Part shown: one piece after another, positions 18,880-29,120 of the stretch
Layout: every line of letters begins with the position of its first letter
How positions within the stretch are numbered: the first letter of the stretch is position 1
Source: JAWKOK01 sp963698255
GTDB lineage: Bacteria; Chloroflexota; Anaerolineae; Caldilineales; Caldilineaceae
Assembly (NCBI GenBank): GCA_963698255.1
Contig: CAVOQD010000006.1
Location: 1 to 64,000, forward strand
DNA length: 64,000 nucleotides
Direction of reading: 5' to 3'
The notes under the pieces: generated by a model
Seen by the model: the letters and a program-made list of their open reading frames with translations, nothing else
The model's database searches: none
What the model was told of the DNA's origin: nothing
Translations under genes and position numbers: made by a program

Positions 18880-20634
18880 CTATTCAACGGCCCAATCGGC
18901 GGCGTTCCAGGTGATGCTGTTCTGGAAGACGTTCACGTCGAAGCCGGCGAGGTTGCTGCGCGACAGATGGATCTCGCCACGATCATAGAGGTAGATGTGG
19001 GGCAGTTCGGCGTCGATCTGCTCGCAGGCGATCTGGTAGCTGGCCTTGCGCGCATGCCAGGTCCGGCGTGGCGCCGGCAGCCTCGATGGCGGCGCTGGCC
19101 TCATCGTTGACCCAACGGCTGTAGTTGAAGCCGTTGCCGCCATTGGCCTCGGTCGGCATCTTGTCCTTGTGGAAATAGCCGTCCATCTGGGACTGGGGAT
19201 CGATGGTGTCGCTGGTGGTGTACATCAGAATGTCGAAGTCACCATGCTTGCGGAAGGCGCCGCTGGCCCAACTGCCGAAGAGCTCGGAACTGGGCACATT
19301 CTCGATGTTGAACTCAACGCCGATCTCGTCCATCATTCCAAGCACCAACTGCTGCGACTCCTCGCGCAGTTGATTGCCGGATGTGGTCTGGTACTTGAGA
19401 CTCAACGGTGTGCCTTCTTCGGCGTACATACAGCCGTTACACTCGCGCACGCCGTCGCCGTCTTCATCGGTGAAGCCGGCTTCGTCCAGCAGCGCCATGG
19501 CCTTTTCCGGATCGTACTCGGAGTCAGCAATGTCACACTTGGACCAGCCCAGGCTCAACTCGCTGACACCGACGTTGGTCTGGCCAAAGAGCAGCTCATC
19601 GACGAGGAACTGCTTGTCGATGCCGTATTGGATGGCCTGACGCACGCGCAGGTCGCCCAGCAGCGGGTGCGGGTTGTTGAGCGGGTCGTCGGTGGCGTCA
19701 ATCGCCGGGTCGGCCAGATTGATCAGCAGGCGTTCGGTACCCAGGCCGGCCTTGGCGTTGACGGTGACATCCGGATTGTCTTCAAACTCGGGCACATCGG
19801 CTTCGGTCAGATCCCAGAGCACGTCGATTTCACCGGAGGTGATCAGCGCCTTGCCGACTTCGCGGCTGGGGATGATGCGGGCAATGATCTTGTCGACCAT
19901 CGGCTTGTCCGGTAGTCACGGTAGTTCTCATTGGCCACCAGGACCATCTGGTCGCCGGAGACCCATTCCTGCAACACGAAGGGACCCGTGCCCAGGAAGC
20001 CGTCCCAGTTGAAGTCCCAGTTGACCATGTCCGCCGGCTCGCCGGTGGCATGGCGCGGGATGACATACTGGAAGGTGCTCAGGAAGGGTGCGTAGAACTC
20101 ATCATAGGTCGTCACGACCGTGTAGTCATCAGGACATTCAACGGATGCGATGGCCGACAGATTGGTCGTGTTGACGGCGCCGGAATCCGGATTGTTGGCT
20201 ACTTCCCAGGTGAAGAGCACGTCGTCACAGGTGAAGGGCTCGCCGTCGGACCAGACCACATCCTCGCGCAGGGTGTAGGTCACGGTCAGGCCATCCTCGG
20301 AAATCTGGCCGTTCTCAACGCTCGGCACTTGGGTGGCCAGTTCCGCATAATACTCGCCGTCAGAGTTGGCGTCGATCAGCCCTTCTTCGACGAAGTTGGC
20401 CGCTTCATTGGCAACCGTCTGCGTTCTGATCAGCGGATTCAGAATCTCAGGCTCCTGATAGAAACCGACGATGATGGTCTTCTCGCCTTCTTCGGCCGGC
20501 GCTTCTGCGTCCGCGGCAGCGCCCTCTTCGGCGGGTGCTGCCTCCGGCGCGGCGGCCGGCGCACAGCCTGCGAATGCAATGGCGAGCACGGCCAGCGCCG
20601 CGATGATGAGGAACCACTTGCTACGTCTATTCAC
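18880..20634 (-). CDS. Extracellular solute-binding protein, family 5 (peptide/nickel type), lipoprotein (frameshifts)
   Basis: A binding lipoprotein of about 585 residues: basic tail, hydrophobic segment and lipobox (IAFAGC), an Ala/Glu/Pro-rich linker, then the SBP_bac_5 core with YQEPEILNPLI, LTVTYTLREDVVWSDGEPFT, FLGTGPFVLQEWVSGDQMVL and IQYGIDKQFLVDELLFGQT. The ending ITWNAADWAVE is in a third frame; breaks lie near 19905 and 19075. It captures peptides or related solutes outside the membrane for the OppB/OppC permease downstream. No OppD or OppF ATPase gene is adjacent. Confidence 0.87.
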
Positions 20635-20984
20635 GTCTTGCCTCCTGTAGATTGAGTATGGTGGAAATGTTTTGTCAACAATCGGTCAATTGACACTACA
20701 CGCACTTGATGCAGATCGGTGCTCTCACTCCAAATATTGGGAACAGGGGCTTTCCAAGCAGACATAGGAGCTTTTTCGGATTCACCAGAGACACGGGGAA
20801 CCCGACAGACCGCTGTTCCGCAGTATAAAAGATCGCTTGGTAGACTGTCAATCGCGTCCTCGGTGAGTAAGCCCGCTTACACAAAAATCTTCTTGCATGG
20901 ATCGCCAGCATCGTGGCGGCTCCGATGCTTGAGGAAAGTCGGTTCGCACACGTCTAGAGACTGGAGTGACGCGCTTGCCGATTC
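20635..20984. other. Intergenic region upstream of the peptide transporter operon
   Basis: About 350 bases between the binding-protein start and the stop of the beta-lactamase-fold gene. No credible gene, RNA or strong terminator is seen. GGAGG just upstream of 20634 is the ribosome site of the binding protein, so the operon promoter should lie here. Confidence 0.4.
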
Positions 20985-22580
20985 TCAGTCTGCCGGGACA
21001 AACTCACCCAGCGGGACGTAGCCCGGCGGTGGCGTCAGTTCAAGTGGAGGAGGCGCCTCTTCATCGAGAAGCTGCTGTTGAAACTCGAAGAAATTCCAGA
21101 CGATGCGACTGACATTCTTCATGGCCTCGTTGCTGGTCTCCCAGTCCATCCAGCCCTCCCGAAAGAGGAAGACACTCAGGACATAGGGACCGGTCGGCCC
21201 CCAGATCAGCCCGACATCGCTGTGCGACTCGAACGCAAAGCCATGCTTGTGTACGATCCACGCCTCATCGATCTTGGGCAGACCGGACCAGATCAGTTCC
21301 TGAAACTCGTCGTGGCCCATGTAGAAGAGGATGTGTTTGCACTCTTCCGGCGTTATTTCTTCGGGGAAGGTGTCGATAAGCAGGCCGTGACCTTCGGTGC
21401 ACTCGTAGATGGCGGTCAGGAGTCGGCCCATGTCCCGCGGGGTGGATTGCAGATTGGTATCGGCGTTGGTGGTCCAGTCATCACGCTGATTGCCCGGCGT
21501 CGGGATCTGCGCCAACTGGGTCTGCGACATCGTAGCCCGACTGCATGTAGGTGCTCTCAAAGCCGAGTTGGCGCATAAAATCGGTGAAACGCCGCGCCCC
21601 TGTGGCAATGTCGCCGTCACCCAATTGTTTGAGTAGCAGATTGGCGGCGAAGTTGTTGCTCTCGCCCAGGGCAAAGTCGATCCACTGGCCGATCTCGCGA
21701 CTGGCCTGATTGTCCGGCGTGATGCCGTCGATCTGCTGCATGACGGCCGAGACAATGCCGATCTTGAGCGTCGACATGCCGGAGAAGGCGACCTCGTCGT
21801 CCACATGGGCCTCTTCCCCCGTGCCAATGTCGCGCACGTAGACGGCGGCAAATCCGGGAAATGAAGAGAGATAGTCGTCGATTGCCCTGCCCAGATCATC
21901 CATGCTTGGGAGGGTCCGACGGCGTCTCGATCAGCGCAAGTTCGACCATCTCGATCCTCTTCACTGATGAGTGCATCAATCACCACGGGGATGCTGGCAT
22001 CGATGTCCAGTTGATAGCCCGGCGACCCCGCGTTCCACTGCCAGTCCCTGGTGGCCGCGCCCACGTAGTCGGGCGGCAGATCGGCCGTCGCCGGGCCGAC
22101 GCCATCCTGCCAGACTTCGCCGGGCGGCAGCACGCGTGCCGGCTGGGGCGGGTGGTTCTGCTCAGCGGCCACAGACTCAAGCCAGGCGCGCAGTTTGTCC
22201 TGGTCCAGCATGTAGCGAACGGGGACATCCCGGCGCTGTTGCTCCAGGCCCACGGCGTGGCGCAGGGCAATGTCGAGGAAATCGGAGCCTTCCAGATATT
22301 GGCCGGCCTCGGCGATCATCTGGTCGACGTCGATGTAGAAGTCGACCGTGGACGGCTCAAGCACCAGCCGTTGATCGTCGAAATAGACGGCAATCGGCTC
22401 GCTGTAGGCGCGTTCCAGGTGCGCGCGGATCTCGTCCACCGCCTTGACGTCGCTCATGTCCAGGCCGCCCAGATAGACGCCGGGCGCCACCGGTTCGGCC
22501 GAGACTTTGAAGCGCGTGTAGATGGGGAAGATGGCGAGGATTGCGATTAGGAAGAGGACGAAGGTGATAAATTTGCGCAC
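20985..22580 (-). CDS. Beta-lactamase/PBP-like serine hydrolase with N-terminal YoaR-like peptidoglycan-binding region
   Basis: An envelope protein of 531 residues with one N-terminal membrane anchor (FITFVLFLIAILAIFPIY). Residues 30-130 resemble the YoaR/PG_binding_4 domain (VAPGVYLGGLDMS, VYFDDQRLVLEPS). The C-terminal half is a class A beta-lactamase-like fold: SxxK in FSGMSTLKIGIV, an SxN-like ESNNF, and HKHGF in place of KTG. The middle, including the SxxK part, reads in a second frame between about 21940 and 21530, with two opposite shifts, so the outer frame never meets a stop. Probable cell-wall or esterase-like hydrolase rather than a true resistance enzyme. Confidence 0.75.
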   Translation of the reverse strand: MRKFITFVLFLIAILAIFPIYTRFKVSAEPVAPGVYLGGLDMSDVKAVDEIRAHLERAYSEPIAVYFDDQRLVLEPSTVDFYIDVDQMIAEAGQYLEGSDFLDIALRHAVGLEQQRRDVPVRYMLDQDKLRAWLESVAAEQNHPPQPARVLPPGEVWQDGVGPATADLPPDYVGAATRDWQWNAGSPGYQLDIDASIPVVIDALISEEDRDGRTCADRDAVGPSQAWMIWAGQSTTISLHFPDLPPSTCATLARGKRPMWTTRSPSPACRRSRSALSRPSCSRSTASRRTIRPVARSASGSTLPWARATTSPPICYSNNWVTATLPQGRGVSPILCANSALRAPTCSRATMSQTQLAQIPTPGNQRDDWTTNADTNLQSTPRDMGRLLTAIYECTEGHGLLIDTFPEEITPEECKHILFYMGHDEFQELIWSGLPKIDEAWIVHKHGFAFESHSDVGLIWGPTGPYVLSVFLFREGWMDWETSNEAMKNVSRIVWNFFEFQQQLLDEEAPPPLELTPPPGYVPLGEFVPAD

Positions 22581-22608
22581 AGTGAGTTCTCAGCCTATCC
22601 TGCTGCAC

Positions 22609-22962
22609 CTATGAGGCAGCGAACCGGACACGATCCTCTGACACCACGCCAAACGCATCGGGCAATCTTCCAGCGTAATAATTGATGAGCTGCTCGACAA
22701 CAGTTACTTTGTTTGCCATTCGCTCATCGTCCAAGCGCAGAAGGATGACACCAGAGTGAGATACTCTGTTTCGAAATATCATCTCGCCGAAATCTTTGTC
22801 AGTGGTGATGATGATTCTTGTTTCTCTGACTGATTGAGAAAGCAGACTCGCGTCGTTCGCTCCTCTAGCGTCGTCGAAAGACCGAGAAAACATCGTGCCC
22901 TTGTTCGGTCAACCAATGAGCCACACCGGGGCCAGTCGCACTCATCATACGAGAAACCTCAT
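22609..22962 (-). CDS. DUF5615 PIN-like protein, probable toxin (frameshifts)
   Basis: A DUF5615 family PIN-like protein of about 117 residues. Reading from ATG at 22962 gives MRFLV, then DEC and TGPGVAHWLTEQGHDVFSV in shifted frames, then FDDARGANDASLL and IIITTDKDFGEMIF. The acidic residues near the start (Asp-Glu) and in TTDKDFGE fit the PIN-type metal site. Frame changes lie near 22947, 22940 and 22885. Its ATG overlaps the TAA stop of the DUF433 gene, as in toxin-antitoxin operons. Members are thought to be nucleases held in check by the partner; this is not proven here. Confidence 0.75.
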
Positions 22963-23211
22963 TATGCGGATTCCGCCGATAGTGGCAGGAACGAACTGTC
23001 ACCAATGGTCTTGGTCGCGAACAGCAGACAGGCTTGAATGTCTTCCACCTCAAGGCCGATATATTCATCGACAATTTCCTGTTTCGTCGCACCATGTGCC
23101 AGCAAGTTGAGGATATATTCCACAGTCAGTCGAGTGCCCCTGATGATGCGGCTTGCCAACCATGATTCCTGGGTCAATGCTGATACGCTCAAGAAGTTGC
23201 TGATCCGTCAT
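22962..23211 (-). CDS. DUF433 protein, probable antitoxin (frameshift)
   Basis: A small helix-rich protein of about 82 residues, MTDQQLLERISIDPGIMVGK followed after one-base correction near 23152 by RIIRGTRLTVEYILNLLAHG and the DUF433 phrase GLEVEDIQACLLFATK. DUF433 proteins have a winged-helix fold and usually stand just upstream of DUF5615 genes, as here with a TAATG junction. The likely job is DNA-binding autoregulation and neutralising the partner. Confidence 0.78.
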
Positions 23212-23234
23212 ACTTTTCCTCACATTGTCCAAAG

Positions 23235-24817
23235 CTACTCCCACTCTATCGTCGCCGGCGGCTTGCTGCTGATATCATACACGACGCGGTTGACGCCGTC
23301 TACCTCATTGACGATGCGGCTGCTGACCCGCGCCAGCAGATCGTAGGGCAGGCGCGCCCAGTCGGCGGTCATGAAGTCGTCGGTGGTGACGGCGCGCAGG
23401 GCCAGCGCGTTGCCGTAGGTGCGGCCGTCGCCCATGACGCCGACGCTGCGCACGGGCAGGAGCACGGCGAAGACCTGGCTGGTCGAGCGATACTGGCCGG
23501 CGTTGCGCAGCTCTTCCAGGAAGATGGCGTCGGCGTCACGCAGCGTCTCCAGCCGCTCCCAGGTCACCTCGCCGATGATGCGAATGCCCAGCCCCGGCCC
23601 TGGAAAGGGATGGCGCCAGACGATCTCTTCCGGCAGGCCCAGTGCCTCGCCCACGGCGCGCACCTCGTCCTTGAACAACAAACGCAGCGGCTCGATCAGC
23701 TTGAAGGTCATGTCCTCGGGCAGACCGCCCACGTTGTGGTGGGTCTTGATGGTGCGCGCGTTCTTGGTGTCGTCGCCGCTGGCCGACTCGATGACGTCGG
23801 GGTAGAGCGTGCCCTGGGCCAGATAGGCCGGCGAATCGACGCCCCAATCCAGGGCCAGCCGGGCCGCCTCCTCCTCGAAGACGCGGATGAAGCGGTTGCC
23901 GATCAGCTTGCGCTTGGTCTCCGGGATCGGAGACGCCGGCCAGATCGGTGAGGAAGTCCTCCTTGGCATCGACGGCCACCAGGTGCATGCCCTGGTGGCG
24001 CTCGAAGGTGTCGACGACCTGCTCAGACTCGCCCTTGCGCATGAGGCCGTGGTCGACATAGACGCAGGCCAGCCGGTCGCCGATGGCCCGAAAGACCAGT
24101 GCGGCCGCCACCGAGCTGTCGACGCCGCCGCTCAGTCCGCAGATGACATGGCCTTCTTCGCCGACCTGATCGCGGATGCGTGCCACCGTCTCCTGGATGA
24201 AGTTGCCCGGCAGTCCAGTCGCCGACGCAGCCGCAGATGCGCTTGACGAAGTTTTCCAATACCTGGCCGCCCTGGGGCGTGTGGACCACCTCCGGGTGGA
24301 ACTGGATGCCGTAGAGACGCCGCGATTCATCGGCGATGGCGGCCAGCGGCGAGTTTGCGCTGTGGGCGATGGCCAGGAAGCCGTCGGGCAGGCGTTCGAC
24401 GCGGTCGCCGTGGCTCATCCAGACTTGCAGCGAGCCGGGCAGATCGGCAAAGAGCGGGTTGTCGGCTCCTGCCTGACGTCCGCGGACATCGACCGTGGCC
24501 GAGCCATACTCGCGCTCGGTGCTGGGCGAGACCTGGCCGCCCAGCGTGTGGGCCAGAAGTTGCAGGCCGTAGCAGATGCCCAGCACCGGCACGCCGGCGT
24601 CGATCACGCCGGCCGGCAGCGTGGGCGCGCCGGTTTCGTAGACGCTGTTGGGGCCGCCGGAGAGGATGATGCCGGCCGGGTTCAGTCGGGGCAGCAATTC
24701 ATCGGCCCGGTCCCAGGAGATCAGTTCGGCGTAGACCTGCTTCTCGCGCACGCGCCGGCAGATCAACTGGCTGTATTGGCTGCCGTAGTCGAGCACGGCG
24801 ATGGTTTGGTGTTGCAT
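23235..24817 (-). CDS. guaA: GMP synthase (glutamine-hydrolysing) (two frameshifts)
   Basis: The complete bifunctional enzyme of about 525 residues. The N-terminal class I amidotransferase has the catalytic Cys in PVLGICYGLQLLAH and the His/Glu pair in GIQFHPEVVHTP. The ATP-pyrophosphatase part has the P-loop CGLSGGVDSSVAAAL, and the C-terminal dimerisation domain ends with the typical NRVVYDISSKPPATIEWE. The frame changes near 24235, between the two domains, and near 23930. It converts XMP, ATP and glutamine to GMP in purine synthesis. Being essential, its breaks argue for sequencing errors rather than gene loss. Confidence 0.95.
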
Positions 24818-24843
24818 GAAGTAGCCCTCGCAGAAGCGGTGTT

Positions 24844-24941
24844 CAGTAGTTCACGATCTGGTAGAAAGCGAGATTCTTCGCTGGCCCTTTGCCAGAGTGA
24901 TGTGGTCGGAAAGACCCGCTCAGAATGACAAATCGTGAACC
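24844..24941. repeat. Interspersed palindromic element, CAGTAGTTCACGAT family (copy 1)
   Basis: About 98 bases beginning CAGTAGTTCACGATCTGG and ending AAATCGTGAACCAC, so the ends are inverted repeats. The interior holds AGATTCTTCGCTGG and CGCTCAGAATGAC. Copies at 33173-33274 and 61553-61654 share ends and interior. No coding capacity. Confidence 0.85.
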
Positions 24942-25200
24942 ACGGTGTTGGCGATGAGTTGATAACAATTCCTTGCCTTTTGTCATCCTTGCCGGAAATG
25001 AGCCCGTGTAAACCTGGCAAGTTCATTGGCCATTGTATCGCAAGAGGGATGCGGCAACAATCAATCCTGACTCCAAGCGCGATCTCGACAGGTGTACCCA
25101 TCGATAACAACATTGACACGCCACTCGTTCCCAACATAGAATCGTGCCAGCATTCGTGATACTCACCGCTGGGTGAGCAACGATTTGAAGGAGACGAACA

Positions 25201-26139
25201 ATGAGCAAATCGCAAAAAGGAAAGAAGAAGGGCCAACGCCGGCCAAACCTTTCGCCATTGACGATGCTGCGTCCTCGAGTGGATGGGCTTTGGGGCAATC
25301 CTGAGTGGGCGGATCTTGACGAATCCACACAACAGGCGGATCTTGTCGCGCTGACCAAGGGCATTGAGGCGATTGATTTTCTGCCGGTACTGGCAAAGGC
25401 CTATGCTGCGGCTCCGGCGCCTGCTCAGAAAAGTCTGGCCCAGTCACTTCCCGACTGGTTGTTGGCCAAAGGGTTTGTCGACGACTTGCAGACGGCGATC
25501 GAACGACATCTCTTTGCGCCGGAGGATGCCTCGACGGCCATGGCCTGGCTGCAAGCGACGGGCGTCGACACCTCGCAGATAGAAGAGGAATCGAGCACCT
25601 TCTATCAGGCCTTCATCGGCAACGACGACATGGGATCACAGGGGACGTTCGCGCTCTTCTGGTACACGAGCTTCCGGCGCGACCGTGTCAGAGGGTTCAG
25701 CATGCTGATCGACTACAATCCGCCCTGGGAAGGGGCGGCCAAAGATGTTGCTGTCTTGCCCCAGGCTGCGCCTCAAAAGGCGGTTCAAAACTTCCGTTCT
25801 CTCTGGCAGGAAAGAGGACTCGACCTGAAGTCCTTGGATCCTATCGAAGCAAAGACGCTTGTCCTCAACCTCTTCCTGGCCAACCGAAAAGAGGGCATTC
25901 GGCTGCATCGGGACATCGCAGCGCTGCGCGACGAGTTCGCTCAGCATCTATTCTCGCTGCCGGACGGCCCCGAGACGCCACTGTTCACCATCGAAGATTT
26001 CGATGAGTTGACACACGAGGGGAAGAGCGCGGAATCACTCATGATGTACGAGCAGACAGTGGGGCGGCACGTGCGCATGGAGGATGGCACAGAGTTGCTG
26101 GTCATGGGTTCGGACGATGACTTCTTGCTTGACGACTGA
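25201..26139 (+). CDS. Hypothetical protein, 312 residues
   Basis: An intact gene with a good ribosome site (GAAGGAGACGAACA before ATG). The product is soluble, with a very basic start (MSKSQKGKKKGQRR), a mostly helical body and an acidic end (GSDDDFLLDD). I recognise no family; phrases such as AMAWLQATGVDTSQIEEE and TFALFWYTSFRRDRVRGFSM have no known catalytic pattern. A perfect six-base hairpin (CTCACC-GCTG-GGTGAG, 25162-25177) sits in the leader just before the ribosome site and might affect translation. The gene stands alone, divergent from guaA and convergent with the RelE toxin gene six bases downstream. Confidence 0.75.
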   Translation: MSKSQKGKKKGQRRPNLSPLTMLRPRVDGLWGNPEWADLDESTQQADLVALTKGIEAIDFLPVLAKAYAAAPAPAQKSLAQSLPDWLLAKGFVDDLQTAIERHLFAPEDASTAMAWLQATGVDTSQIEEESSTFYQAFIGNDDMGSQGTFALFWYTSFRRDRVRGFSMLIDYNPPWEGAAKDVAVLPQAAPQKAVQNFRSLWQERGLDLKSLDPIEAKTLVLNLFLANRKEGIRLHRDIAALRDEFAQHLFSLPDGPETPLFTIEDFDELTHEGKSAESLMMYEQTVGRHVRMEDGTELLVMGSDDDFLLDD

Positions 26140-26144
26140 GTTCT

Positions 26145-26402
26145 CTACAGATTCCGATAGACGTCGCGCCGGTGACGAACGCGGAGCACGAGCACAATCA
26201 GCCGATCATCATCAATCTCGTAGAGAACCCGATATTCACTTACGCGGATGGCATATTGATCCGCGCCCTTCAGTTTTTTGCACCCGTCCGGACGAGGATC
26301 GACGACAAGATGACGGATAGCGGCTTGTACCTGTTGTTGGACACGGGATGGCAAACGCCTAATCTCTTTGACGACGCTGCGCTTGATCTCAAGCTGGTAC
26401 AC
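26145..26402 (-). CDS. RelE/ParE-family toxin
   Basis: An 85-residue protein with the RelE fold pattern: MYQLEIKRSVVKEIRRLPSR at the start, LVVDPRPDGCKKLKG in the middle, and a C-terminal run YRVLYEIDDDRLIVLVLRVR ending HRRDVYR. RelE toxins cut mRNA in the ribosomal A site; the basic residues Lys/Arg and the late Arg-His region fit. It overlaps the upstream antitoxin gene by 14 bases, the normal order for Phd/YefM-RelE modules. Confidence 0.88.
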   Translation of the reverse strand: MYQLEIKRSVVKEIRRLPSRVQQQVQAAIRHLVVDPRPDGCKKLKGADQYAIRVSEYRVLYEIDDDRLIVLVLRVRHRRDVYRNL

Positions 26403-26667
26403 TGCTCAACTCAGCCTCGAATGCTGCCAACGAGATTGTATCGTCCTGACCGGTCAACAATTCGATCTTGGCTTCAAGCGCTGCGACAGAGTCGGACAGA
26501 TCCTCCAGTTCGGCCATCAGTTGATTCCACTGCCCGGGATCGATCATCATGGCAGCCGGTTTGCCGTGTTGTGTCAACAAGATCGGTCCCTGTTGTAACT
26601 GCACTAAAATCTCGTTCTGCCGATTGCGCATCTGAGTGATGGGGCTGATCTGAGGCAATGGGTACAT
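26389..26667 (-). CDS. Phd/YefM-family antitoxin
   Basis: A 92-residue antitoxin starting at the ATG at 26667, chosen because AGGAGG lies seven bases upstream; an open extension of 20 residues is less likely. The N-terminal half (SPITQMRNRQNEILVQLQQG then PILLTQHGKPAAMMIDPGQW) is the Phd/YefM DNA-binding fold. The Leu/Glu-rich C-terminus (LEDLSDSVAALEAKIELL) would wrap around the RelE toxin encoded immediately downstream. Probably represses its own operon. Confidence 0.88.
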   Translation of the reverse strand: MYPLPQISPITQMRNRQNEILVQLQQGPILLTQHGKPAAMMIDPGQWNQLMAELEDLSDSVAALEAKIELLTGQDDTISLAAFEAELSSVPA

Positions 26668-26829
26668 CACAGGTCCTCCTTGATACCGTGTCAAAGGAGC
26701 ATCTTCTTCAGACATCTCCCTGATCAACGAAGCGATGACTCTATAGTGTCACTATGTTGCCATTATAAAGTCGTGTCGCAGAATCGTCAATGGCGAGGAA
26801 TCGATGAGTTCTGCAAAAATGAAAAACAA

Positions 26830-26887
26830 CCACGGATTACACGGATTACACGAATTACACGGATTTTTCACTGGAGGAAATCCGTGG
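26830..26887. repeat. ACGGATT-type palindromic repeat
   Basis: CCACGGATTACACGGATTAC at the left is matched by GGAAATCCGTGG at the right. The short unit ACGGATT/ACGAATT is repeated four times. Similar elements occur at 54020-54092 and 60292-60363. Confidence 0.7.
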
Positions 26888-26931
26888 CAAAGCTACTTCT
26901 TGCAGCAGAGTCATCGATTGAACGACATCAT

Positions 26932-28988
26932 TTATTCGGCGGGATCGACCGCCAACGAATACTCGGCCAGTTCGGTGGTGGCGGGCGCCAGGGCGCTGAT
27001 GGCCAGAACGGCTGTTTTGTCGTCGCCCAATCCCTCCACCTTGAAGCGCGCCGTACCGTCAGCGCCGACGGCAATACGCCGTACGACCTGCAGGCGGTTA
27101 TTTTCCAGTTCCATCACCTGCACCAACCATTGCTGGTCGAGATGATTGTCGGTCAGCAGCCAGCCTTCGCTGATCCAGCCGTCGTCGCCCTGCTCAAAAT
27201 CGGACGCATAGTCGATGGCCGGAATGCGAACGTCGTCCACAAACCAGCCGCTGGCATTGACCGCGTCGTCGGTCACATATTCGAAGCGAACCCAGATCTC
27301 TTCGCCGGCGTAGTCGCTGAGGTCATAGTTTTCCGTGACCCAGACAGAGGTATCGCCATTTTCCCCTTCGCTGCTCCGTCCTGAGTACGCAGGACCAAAG
27401 CTGTTGCCGGTCGGATTCTCGGTGGATGTGCGTTGGCCGGGCAGGATATCCCACTTGACGCCGTCGCGGCTGGCGAGCACGTAGCCATAGTCGTAGTCGG
27501 GCTCGATGTCCCACCAGAGTGCAGCCTCCATCGAGAGCGGCTCGCCCGGATCGACCGACCGCAGATCGAAGCGGCGGGTGAGTCGGGCATCGCTATCCTC
27601 GCCACGATTGCCCCACCAGGCATAGTCGCCGCTGTGGGCATCGGCGCCGGCGAGACTTGTCTCCGCCTGGCCACGAAAGTCAACTTCGACATCGCCCTCG
27701 CCTTTCAGCAGCACGTAGTCGGCGCCGTAGTTGCTGACCGTGGCCGTGAACGGTTCAACCGGGTAGACATCCAGAAGTGTGTCCACTTTGGGCGCCGCCT
27801 GCTCAAACAGCCGGTAGCCGTACACGCCATCCTTGCCCAGGGCGTTGGGATCATCGACATAGTTGGCGACCACCCAGTCGGCAAAGACATCGACAAACCG
27901 TTGCTCGTAGCCGGCTTCGGTCAGCACGGCGTCGATGCTGGCGATGCCATTGGCCGGATGGGCAACCAGGGCGCGCGTCATTTCGGGGCCGAATCGTTGT
28001 GCGAAATAGGCCACAAAAAGGTAGGCGCTGCCGTAGTGCTCGGCATTGCTGGCCGTGCTGTCGCCCCACGTATTGAGCTGCGTGTCCGGCGTCGATGCAA
28101 ATGTGCGGGCAAATTCGGTGTCAGGCTCGTAGCCGGCGACCTCCTGGGCAAACTCGCTCAGCCCTTCGTTGAGCCAGGTCTCCTCATTGCGATCTTTGTA
28201 CCAGTGGACCATGTGCTGAAACTCGTGTGCCAGCACGGTCTCGTAGTACTCATAATCGCGTGATGCGTTCAGCCAACTCAAGTTGATGTAGAACATCTCC
28301 TTCTCGTTGGAGAATGGATTGGCCAGCCGGCTGTATTGGTCGGCGCTGCTGTAGTAGCCGGCGATGCCTGAACCCAGATCGGCGGCATGCAGAATATGCA
28401 GGCGTGGATCGTTGTCGACGCCGGGACTCCAGGCATTGCCGAAAAAAGTCGACTTCGGCCGGATAACTGTTCTGGCTGAAACGATCCGTGGAGGCGACGA
28501 TCTCATCGTGATCATAGTCGCGCCCCGATTCGACCCAGATGTAGGCAGCGTCGGTCTTGTGCACCAGCTCCGCCGAAATCTCGAAGTTGTCGTTGTTGTC
28601 CAGGTTATGAACCCAGAACGCGATCTCCTCGCCGATCTGATAGTCCGCGGCCGATTCGCTGACCACGATCGGGATCTCGTCGATGGCCGGGTCGAGCCGG
28701 ATGGCCAGATCGCGCAGATCTCGGGTGGGGACCACCACCGCGGCAAGCTGTTCCTCAGTCGTGAGCGGTGCGCCTTCAGGATGGTGCCAGCGGCGAGAGC
28801 GGCACCGGCGCGGCCATGAAGCCCTGGCCAGGCTTGACTGAGCTGGTCGTGTCCGGTGTGGACGTAGCCGCAGGCCGCTCGGCACGTAACGGTTCCGGCG
28901 TGTCTGAACAGGCGGTCAGCAGCCACAGGCTCAATATCGAACACCCGATCAACAGCCTCAATGCTCGTTTGTTTGTTTTACGTTCCAA
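26932..28988 (-). CDS. Secreted metallopeptidase lipoprotein (HEFxH type) with C-terminal immune-inhibitor-A-like domains
   Basis: A predicted lipoprotein of about 685 residues. The N-terminus MERKTNKRALRLLIGC leads to the lipobox SLWLLTACS. After a Pro/Thr linker comes a beta domain (IGEEIAFWVHNLDNNDNFEI), then the peptidase with HEFQHMVHWYKD and the downstream GLSEFAQ Glu, a gluzincin-like zinc site. The C-terminal 330 residues hold two beta-sandwich modules with DYAWWGNRGEDSDARLTRRF and FVDDVRIPAIDY, as in immune inhibitor A (M6) peptidases. Breaks lie near 28785 and 28440. It degrades proteins outside the cell; the substrate is unknown. Confidence 0.82.
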
Positions 28989-29120
28989 TGTGTTTTTGCC
29001 TCATCTATGGCCAATCATTTCACGGGGCCACTATAGCACAGCGTTTTTTCACTATCAATTCAACGTTGGAGCGGGGGAATTGGTTGCGGAGCGAAGAATG
29101 GCTTTTGCCAAGGCATACGT

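Noticed and set aside
16663..20634. Decayed transporter (pseudogene) operon
   Set aside because: All conserved motifs survive on both sides of each break, no in-segment stops and no missing parts are seen, so decay is not supported.
20985..22580. Antibiotic-resistance beta-lactamase
   Set aside because: The KTG motif is HKHG, the protein has a membrane anchor and a YoaR-like domain; a cell-wall role is more likely than resistance.
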